Assembly (NCBI RefSeq): GCF_019249655.2
Contig: NZ_CP137557.1
Location: 2,141,001 to 2,205,000 of the forward strand
DNA length: 64,000 nt
Reading direction: 5' to 3'
Origin: Segatella copri
Lineage (GTDB): Bacteria; Bacteroidota; Bacteroidia; Bacteroidales; Bacteroidaceae
This document shows positions 58,670 through 64,000 of the stretch, piece after piece. The translations under genes were made by a program, and so were the position numbers. How positions within the stretch are numbered: the stretch's first letter is position 1; each line of letters opens with the position of its first letter. The notes beneath the pieces were generated by a model. It was not told where the DNA came from and ran no database searches. It worked only from the letters and a program-made list of their open reading frames with translations.

Positions 58670-61639
58670 TTACTTTACTGAGATTTTCCTTGTATGCTCC
58701 CCATTCTCGGAGATTGCCTTCACGACATACACACCCGATGCGGGAACCTTGAAGTCGGCTTGCTTGACGCTTTCGCCTGTCATTTGGCGTGACACTACCA
58801 GTTTGCCTGATACGTCAAACACCATCAATGTGGCTGCAGCAGGCTTGTCCTGTGTGAGTTTAGCCTCGTAGATGCCTGTAGTAGAACCGTTGCCATTGAC
58901 AGTGAAATTCTCGTCTTCTCCAGAAATGAAGGAGTTGTCTGCCTGTCTGTCCGAGCTGCCCACATGGTTCTCCCTTGCCTGTGTTCCGTTAGGCATACTT
59001 GCATCACACTCGCTGCCGACATAGACGGTCATCGTTGTCGTACACTTCTTGGGTGTTTCTATCTGCACGTTGCCCCTTGTGGTGAATGAGGTTACAGGCG
59101 TACCGTTTACGGTAAGGTCTGTGATATGTGTCTCGCCCTTTCCGTACTTGATGCAGAACCGCCATGCACGAAGTGACCAGACATATTCATGATGCACGGT
59201 CTGTCCGTTCAACTTGTATGTGACCTGCATATTGCGGACTGTAACACTGAGCACATCGCCAGGCTTGATGGTGACATATTTGGTTAGGCTTGTATATCCA
59301 CCGGTTATGATATGCGCCTTGTCGCCCCGCACGTCGAAGCCATATTGGGTGATCTCGTCCGTGAGGCTTGGCTCCAATCCCACACGGTAGTTTGATTTTG
59401 TATCGTTCACCGTCCATGAGATGTCGCCAGACAGATAGGTCCTGGTGTCATGCGAGTATGAGGTGTAGAGTGCGTTGCCAGTGGCATAAATCTCGTTGCC
59501 TCCACCTTGTGATACGGACAGCGCATAGGCGCCGGGGGCAAGATTCGTGATTCTATGCGTGTCACCGAAGAATGTTCCTCTGGCAATGGTTTCTCCTTTT
59601 ACTTTTCCTGCAACGGTGTCAACGCTGAGCACATAGGAATAGACTGGTGTACCGATGTTGATGCCGATGTCGATATACCCGTCATTGCGTGGAACTCCAT
59701 TCTCGCAACTTGACGGCGTAGGAGTGGCATCATAGGAAATGCCGTCATAATAGGCGAATGTGAACACATCGCTTCCGCTTCCGTCTGCATCCCATAGGAT
59801 ATTGCGGAATATGGTCTTGCCCCTCGTCATATCAGGCTTGGAGCATCTTATGTTGCTATTGCTGTTGATGTCGAAATCACCTTCACCGCTTGGGTCTATG
59901 AGCATGACGGTACGCTTGCGGCAATAGTCCGAGAACTCCCTGTCCGGCGTGAGGGCATAGCTCAACTCTGCCATATAACCGACATCATCTATTCCTCCTG
60001 TCCTCAAGCCTGCCATGTTCAAGGCGGACTCTGCTCCTTCCGTTCGGATAATGCCCACATTTGTGTCTGTGTCAGTTGCATCCGAAAGGGATATGGTTCT
60101 TGTCGCACTTCCTGTTCCGTCAACACGCAGATAGATGTTTTTGCCTTCCTTGCGGATAGAGATGTCCGTTCCGTCAACATCCGTGGCGATGTATGAATTT
60201 GAGACCGCTCCGTTGATGATCGGATAAACAACTCCAGCATTGGTGAACCGGAATCCATACTTGCATGTGCTGCCACCGATGCTTCCGAAGCCAACGTCAA
60301 AAGTCGGGTGACTTGTCGGACAGGTGAACTCAAAAGCACCGCCACCTCCAACAAGGGCTGGGGTCGTGGCATAAGCTCCGGAAGCGGCTTTCTCTTGGAT
60401 GATATTGTCAGTAAAGCCATTCCTTGACACTTCAAGTCCTTGCGCAGTCCATCTTGCCACTGTACTGTCGGGCTTTGACGGCACGTTGGTCTTGACCATC
60501 CATGTACGTTTCATGACATGCCACAGGGAATCTGTAGGTGAGGTATATGTTGCAAGTGCCACATCATCGTCGCCCCAGAAAGTAAAGCCTCTGTCCGGCA
60601 TCGGATTGCCGTTTTCACGTCCCATGACAAGCAGACGGGAAGCGGATGAAGGGTTGTATGGATTTGCGTCATGATAAGTTCCGTTCTCCTTCAAGGCCGC
60701 ATACACCGGACTTTCCTCATATGATGTTGCGGAAAGCGGTTGGGAGAGACTTCCTGCCATGTCGGTTCCAACAGCTGTGACCCTATGGTGGTAGGCTTGG
60801 TTCTCCGCCATATCCCAAGTCAGGTTTCCGTCGCTGTCAAGATACGAGCCTTTGAGGGTGATGCCGTACTTTACCGCCAGATAGCTCTCCACTTTTCTGC
60901 GCTCATCGGGTGTAAGCATCCTGCTGAAAACAATAAGCTCAGGGACATATCCCCGGATGGAAGCATTACCGAAGAGCGAGGTCGGGAAATCCGTACCGAA
61001 ACTGCCAGAGGTGGAAGGGGTTCCGATGAATAATGTGGTGTTGGAGTTGTCTCCCCACAATGTCGTTGAAGGATTGCTTACCTTGAAGTAGGACACAACT
61101 CGCAGAGCGCTTTCCTTAAAACCGTTCTCGGACAAAGAATCACTTGATTGATAAAGCAGGTCTTCACCCGATGCTGAACCATAGTCCAGTGGTTCAACAC
61201 CTCTACCCCTTACGGCTTTGTCCTTGCTCAGAATGGCTCCGTCGCCCTTGCGGCCGTCAAGAGCATAGACAACCATATCCTTGCCGATGGTTGCCAGTTC
61301 CGGTGCAAAGACACCGATGACGGTAGCCTGTGAGAGGTTGCCGTGTTTGAGTTTGGCACTCAGACTACGAAATCCGTCTGCGAGCCAGAGACTCGGATTG
61401 AAGTTGAAGTAATGGACTGAACTGTTCGGAAGAGTAAGTTCAGACTTGACGCCACGGCTGTCCAATAGCATCAGCCGTATGGAATCCCCAGAGAAATCCT
61501 GCCAACGGTAATAACCTTGCAGGTCTGAGTTCAAAGGCGCAGTCTTGAACCACAGTTCGCTTCCGCTGACTCCTCCGGGCGTTTGTGCGAAACTGCCGAG
61601 AGCGAAGCCTAACAGTAACAAAGAAGTAAACTTTCTCAT
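58670..61639 (-). CDS. Large T9SS-exported surface protein (DUF8202/LamG-like)
   Basis: This 989-residue protein has a signal peptide (MRKFTSLLLLGFALGSFAQ) and a C-terminal T9SS type A sorting domain (V-F-D-V-S-G-K-L-V-V-S-R-Q and K-V-P-A-S-G-V-Y-V-V-K-A at the end). So it is probably secreted across the outer membrane by type IX secretion and attached to the surface. The LamG-like part has LTPDERRKVESYLAVKYGIT (~residue 243). It is 17 bp from the RHS gene, so the same operon. It may anchor or display the RHS protein. Confidence 0.85.
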   Translation of the reverse strand: MRKFTSLLLLGFALGSFAQTPGGVSGSELWFKTAPLNSDLQGYYRWQDFSGDSIRLMLLDSRGVKSELTLPNSSVHYFNFNPSLWLADGFRSLSAKLKHGNLSQATVIGVFAPELATIGKDMVVYALDGRKGDGAILSKDKAVRGRGVEPLDYGSASGEDLLYQSSDSLSENGFKESALRVVSYFKVSNPSTTLWGDNSNTTLFIGTPSTSGSFGTDFPTSLFGNASIRGYVPELIVFSRMLTPDERRKVESYLAVKYGITLKGSYLDSDGNLTWDMAENQAYHHRVTAVGTDMAGSLSQPLSATSYEESPVYAALKENGTYHDANPYNPSSASRLLVMGRENGNPMPDRGFTFWGDDDVALATYTSPTDSLWHVMKRTWMVKTNVPSKPDSTVARWTAQGLEVSRNGFTDNIIQEKAASGAYATTPALVGGGGAFEFTCPTSHPTFDVGFGSIGGSTCKYGFRFTNAGVVYPIINGAVSNSYIATDVDGTDISIRKEGKNIYLRVDGTGSATRTISLSDATDTDTNVGIIRTEGAESALNMAGLRTGGIDDVGYMAELSYALTPDREFSDYCRKRTVMLIDPSGEGDFDINSNSNIRCSKPDMTRGKTIFRNILWDADGSGSDVFTFAYYDGISYDATPTPSSCENGVPRNDGYIDIGINIGTPVYSYVLSVDTVAGKVKGETIARGTFFGDTHRITNLAPGAYALSVSQGGGNEIYATGNALYTSYSHDTRTYLSGDISWTVNDTKSNYRVGLEPSLTDEITQYGFDVRGDKAHIITGGYTSLTKYVTIKPGDVLSVTVRNMQVTYKLNGQTVHHEYVWSLRAWRFCIKYGKGETHITDLTVNGTPVTSFTTRGNVQIETPKKCTTTMTVYVGSECDASMPNGTQARENHVGSSDRQADNSFISGEDENFTVNGNGSTTGIYEAKLTQDKPAAATLMVFDVSGKLVVSRQMTGESVKQADFKVPASGVYVVKAISENGEHTRKISVK

Positions 61640-61815
61640 GCGCTGTCAATTTGGAGTGTTTGAAAAATATAAAAACGTATGCCTCTGCCGCGCAGGGAGA
61701 GACCAGTGAGAGAGAACGGACTGTTGCTACGGAGAAGAATTGTGATATAGGCTTGCTCCGTAAGGTCCTAATGTCACGTGGCAGGCCAATAGGCTTTACC
61801 ACCAAAATAATGCTG

Positions 61816-61823
61816 CAAATATA
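61816..61823 (-). promoter_or_regulatory. -7 box of the surface protein / RHS operon
   Basis: TATATTTG on the minus strand, about 180 bp before the 61639 start. No clear -33. It would drive T9SS protein, RHS and immunity genes together. Confidence 0.55.
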
Positions 61824-62371
61824 CAAAAATAATCTTAATAAACAGATATAATCTTTAAGAAATTTGCTGATTTGGTGTTTTTTTCTTATGATTTCGGTCG
61901 ATTTTGCAGAAATCTTTTACATCTGTTGTATGTACTGGAGTTAGTTTGGCAAAAATACACAAATGGTCACGGCTTCACTTTCTTATATAAGAATGTGAAT
62001 CATGGTTTGAAACTGTACACACTCGGGGTACAAATAAAAACACTATATGCTTGTGTCGGAAAAGTATATATGATCTGATGGTAGAGTCATCATCAACAAC
62101 AATGGCTCTGATTTGATAAACTCAGCAGGAATACTTGCTATTCATTTTACGATGGGGTTATGTTCACAAATTTGAGATTTCATGTAAAAAAGTCCTAATT
62201 TCCATATTTCTCTTCTTGTAAATTATGGGATATTTAGAAAAATATCGTATCTTTGCCCCCGAATTGAGGCGTTCTTTGTATATTGCAAGGTTGTGAAAGA
62301 AAAAGAATATAGCTCGTTTCTAAATCGTTAGCAGTTACATTCTTTAAAGTACTTAACTCGTTGATATTCAA
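61824..62371. other. Right end of the inner element
   Basis: No gene. A plus-strand TATCTTTG at 62246-62253 is a possible outward promoter. The end of the element is near 62396. Otherwise AT-rich without recognisable structure. Confidence 0.4.
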
Positions 62372-63346
62372 TCAATAAAAAATTTTATTGTGACTCAAGC
62401 AATGGAATGACAATGGCTTGGTGATTCCTGCCTTCTTCAACCATGCTTTAAGGGGATGGTTAATCATGCTGCGCTTCAATCCCTTGAACACGATACCCGT
62501 GCTTGGTTCACCACATAGTTCGTATGCCTCGTTGCTGATAGGCAAGGTTGCCTCGGTCTGAGTTTTCTGGGTACGAATACGCAAGCAATAGCCTTGGTCG
62601 GGAGCTATCTCGAAGTCTTCCCAACGCAATTTTAAGATGTCGCTGATTCGCAATCCTGTGAGGCAAGCAAAGAGGGAGGCAGACTTCAGTACAGGTATAT
62701 CGCAAGGAGTAGCTGCCAACTGCTTTACTTCATCGAGGGTAAGAAACTCCTTCTTTACATCTTGTGGCTCAATCTTGTCCAGATAGTCATTGATGTTCTC
62801 ACGCAGCCACTTGTCACGATAGGCGATTTTTAAGAGACCACGGAAAGTAGAGTAGTAACCTGCTGCAGAGTTGAGAGATACCTTTTGTTTTGTTCGATTC
62901 AACTGATTTGCATTCAGAAGATACTCTCTGAACTTTTTGCAAAGTTCCACTGTCACATCCCCAAATGTACAATGACCTTGAACAAATTTGAAGAAATGCT
63001 TGTAGGCACATGTCCACTTGTCATCTTTCTTATGCGTCATCTTCTCAAAGTATGCCAAAAAATCAGCTTTCTGTCGTGTTTTGTCCAAAAAACCAAATTC
63101 TTCATTGATGAGTGATTGGGTTCTGATACAACGGATGGCCTCTGCTTTGTTGAGCATATCTGTATTAAACTCACGTTCCATCTCATTCTTTGGATGAGCA
63201 TAGATATAGATACCTAAATATTCCCTGCGACTCATTTGCATAGTCTCAGGGTTGCGTACTGGTGGATAGAAATCCAAATAAAGAGAAATACGGTCGTTTT
63301 TAATCGCTCTTTGGCGAAGAGAAACTCTTGTACATGTATTTACCAT
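62372..63346 (-). pseudogene. Tyrosine integrase of the outer element, severed at the active site
   Basis: This 324-residue frame has the N-terminal arm region and core-binding domain, then F-A-C-L-T-G-L-R-I-S-D-I-L with catalytic Arg. It ends K-P-L-S-F-H-C-L-S-H-N-K-I-F-Y where H-C-F-R-H should be. The genuine part ends at C of H-C (62397); the final residues come from the inserted element. With 40478-40634 it forms an intact 368-codon gene. As it stands the H-x-x-R and Tyr are missing, so it cannot recombine. Confidence 0.9.
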
Positions 63347-63470
63347 GATGTTTACTTATTATAATGTGATACTTATGTTTCATATATGATCCCGTATTAA
63401 GAGATCTTTGAAATCGATTGCAAAATAATAGAGTTATGTAATGGGGTACAACTTAACCTTTTGAAAACCG

Positions 63471-64000
63471 CTAAATAACCTTAGGCTTGCCGATAGCTTT
63501 CTCTAAATCTCGCTTGGAAATCTTGATATACTTGCCAATCTTCACCTTTTCAATAGCGAATTTCTTGATACGCTTATAAATCTGGTCCTGACTTAAACCA
63601 TACAACTTCATGGCCTCCGGTATTGTATAATAAAGTTGGTCTTCTACGGATTCACCTTTTGCCAATTGTACATGACGCTTGGAATACAGAACATTGTTAC
63701 CTTCCATTTTTCTTGGAATAGCATTGTGACTAACGAAACTATATACGGCCGTTTTCGTCATACAATATTTCTGTTGAATGTCCATAACAGTCATCCATTC
63801 ACTGATGGTTGGATCTGGAGACAGGTGTGCAAAATAATCATCCACCTCTTTCTTGTTCCAATATACTCTTCCTTGTATGGATATTCTTGAAATCTTGACT
63901 TTCTTGACTATCTCATAGATGGCGGTCTCGTAAGTGTTGTGGACTTCTGCAATTTCCTTGGCAGAGTAATATTCTGGAACTGGTAGCTCTCGGTTTGCAT
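63471..64000 (-). CDS. Multi-HTH DNA-binding protein (5' end beyond window)
   Basis: The frame is open from the right edge: E-Y-Y-S-A-K-E-I-A-E-V-H-N-T-Y-E-T-A-I-Y, then W-M-T-V-M-D-I-Q-Q-K-Y-C-M-T-K-T-A-V-Y, then Y-T-I-P-E-A-M-K-L-Y-G-L-S-Q-D-Q-I-Y. These are three consecutive HTH_17/excisionase-like units of ~60 residues. A GTG at 63845 could look like a start, but the upstream frame is clearly coding, so the protein is longer. Lies just before the outer integrase and may regulate it. Confidence 0.75.
   Translation of the reverse strand, partial: ANRELPVPEYYSAKEIAEVHNTYETAIYEIVKKVKISRISIQGRVYWNKKEVDDYFAHLSPDPTISEWMTVMDIQQKYCMTKTAVYSFVSHNAIPRKMEGNNVLYSKRHVQLAKGESVEDQLYYTIPEAMKLYGLSQDQIYKRIKKFAIEKVKIGKYIKISKRDLEKAIGKPKVI

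Larger units (their letters stand above)
40643..62404 (+). mobile_element. 21.8-kb mobilizable element inserted in an integrase gene
   Basis: Bounded by 8-bp direct repeats AAGCAATG at 40635-40642 and 62397-62404. The left end begins CACAATTTAA and the right end, read inward, GAGTCACAATAAAA, so CACAAT is shared as a near-terminal inverted repeat. It carries two integrases, HTH genes, mob genes and the RHS cargo. Removing it restores the outer integrase gene in frame. Confidence 0.85.
36492..64000 (-). mobile_element. Outer mobilizable island (interrupted, right end beyond window)
   Basis: Minus-strand gene order: HTH protein (>63471), integrase (62397-63346 plus 40478-40634), membrane protein, HTH, DUF3987, DUF6371 and a structured site at 36387. 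This order is common in bacteroidal mobilizable islands. Three of its genes are damaged (integrase split, DUF3987 amber, membrane protein frameshift), so the island is probably immobile. The left boundary is estimated at the structured site. Confidence 0.65.

Noticed and set aside
1..64000. tRNA or rRNA genes as integration targets
   Set aside because: I saw no cloverleaf-forming segment with conserved TTCGA-type T arm and CCA acceptor, and no rRNA sequence.

Overview
The window looks like chromosome of a gut Prevotella/Segatella-type Bacteroidota. The signs are TAnnTTTG -7 promoter boxes (several with a TTTG or TTGG box 19-20 bp upstream), DUF4248, DUF5675 and PepSY-like families, a type IX secretion C-terminal signal, Bacteroidales-type tandem integrases with DUF3408, and many short AT-rich lipoproteins. 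I saw no rRNA, tRNA or CRISPR array.

Layout. 1-5350: a small lysis-like cluster (amidase, DUF4248, DUF5675), an orphan HigA antitoxin behind a 15-codon remnant of its toxin, and a palindromic repeat array built around a REP-associated (Y1/HUH) transposase, then a PepSY lipoprotein. 5378-16400: mostly housekeeping (tcdA, recD2, a second PepSY protein, a Crp/Fnr regulator, an IS4-type insertion sequence, a guanidinium-type SMR exporter, an MFS exporter, kup, an AraC regulator). 16440-28020: a repetitive stress and DNA-repair island on the minus strand. The block [AlkD-like, AlkZ-related, RNase H-like] occurs complete twice and once as a collapsed copy. The blocks are separated by four copies of a 150-270 bp intergenic repeat, three of which carry a promoter-like -7 box. 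Between them lie HAD, acetyltransferase, thioredoxin, GNAT, Nim/PPOX, flavin reductase, AlkZ, RhuM and esterase genes. 28020-36400: a graveyard of broken genes (UDG-like, KilA-N, Abi, ORF6N, serine recombinase) with duplicated and inverted fragments, mixed with intact lipoproteins.

36490-64000: two nested mobile elements. The older one (primase-like DUF6371, DUF3987 helicase with an amber codon, HTH, frameshifted membrane protein, tyrosine integrase, large HTH protein) has its integrase gene cut exactly at the catalytic H-C-F-R-H codons by a 21.8-kb mobilizable element (40643-62404). The two integrase parts, at 62397-63346 and 40478-40634, rejoin in frame to 368 codons across an 8-bp repeat AAGCAATG.

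The inner element carries two tandem integrases, two excisionase-like HTH genes, DUF3408, MobC and a relaxase. Its cargo is a T9SS-type surface protein, a 3032-aa SpvB/FG-GAP/YD-repeat (RHS) protein whose last ~230 residues resemble a cell-wall hydrolase, a signal-peptide-bearing candidate immunity protein 9 bp downstream, and a displaced RHS core fragment. This horizontally mobile, periplasm-directed RHS toxin/immunity module is the best candidate here for an undescribed system.
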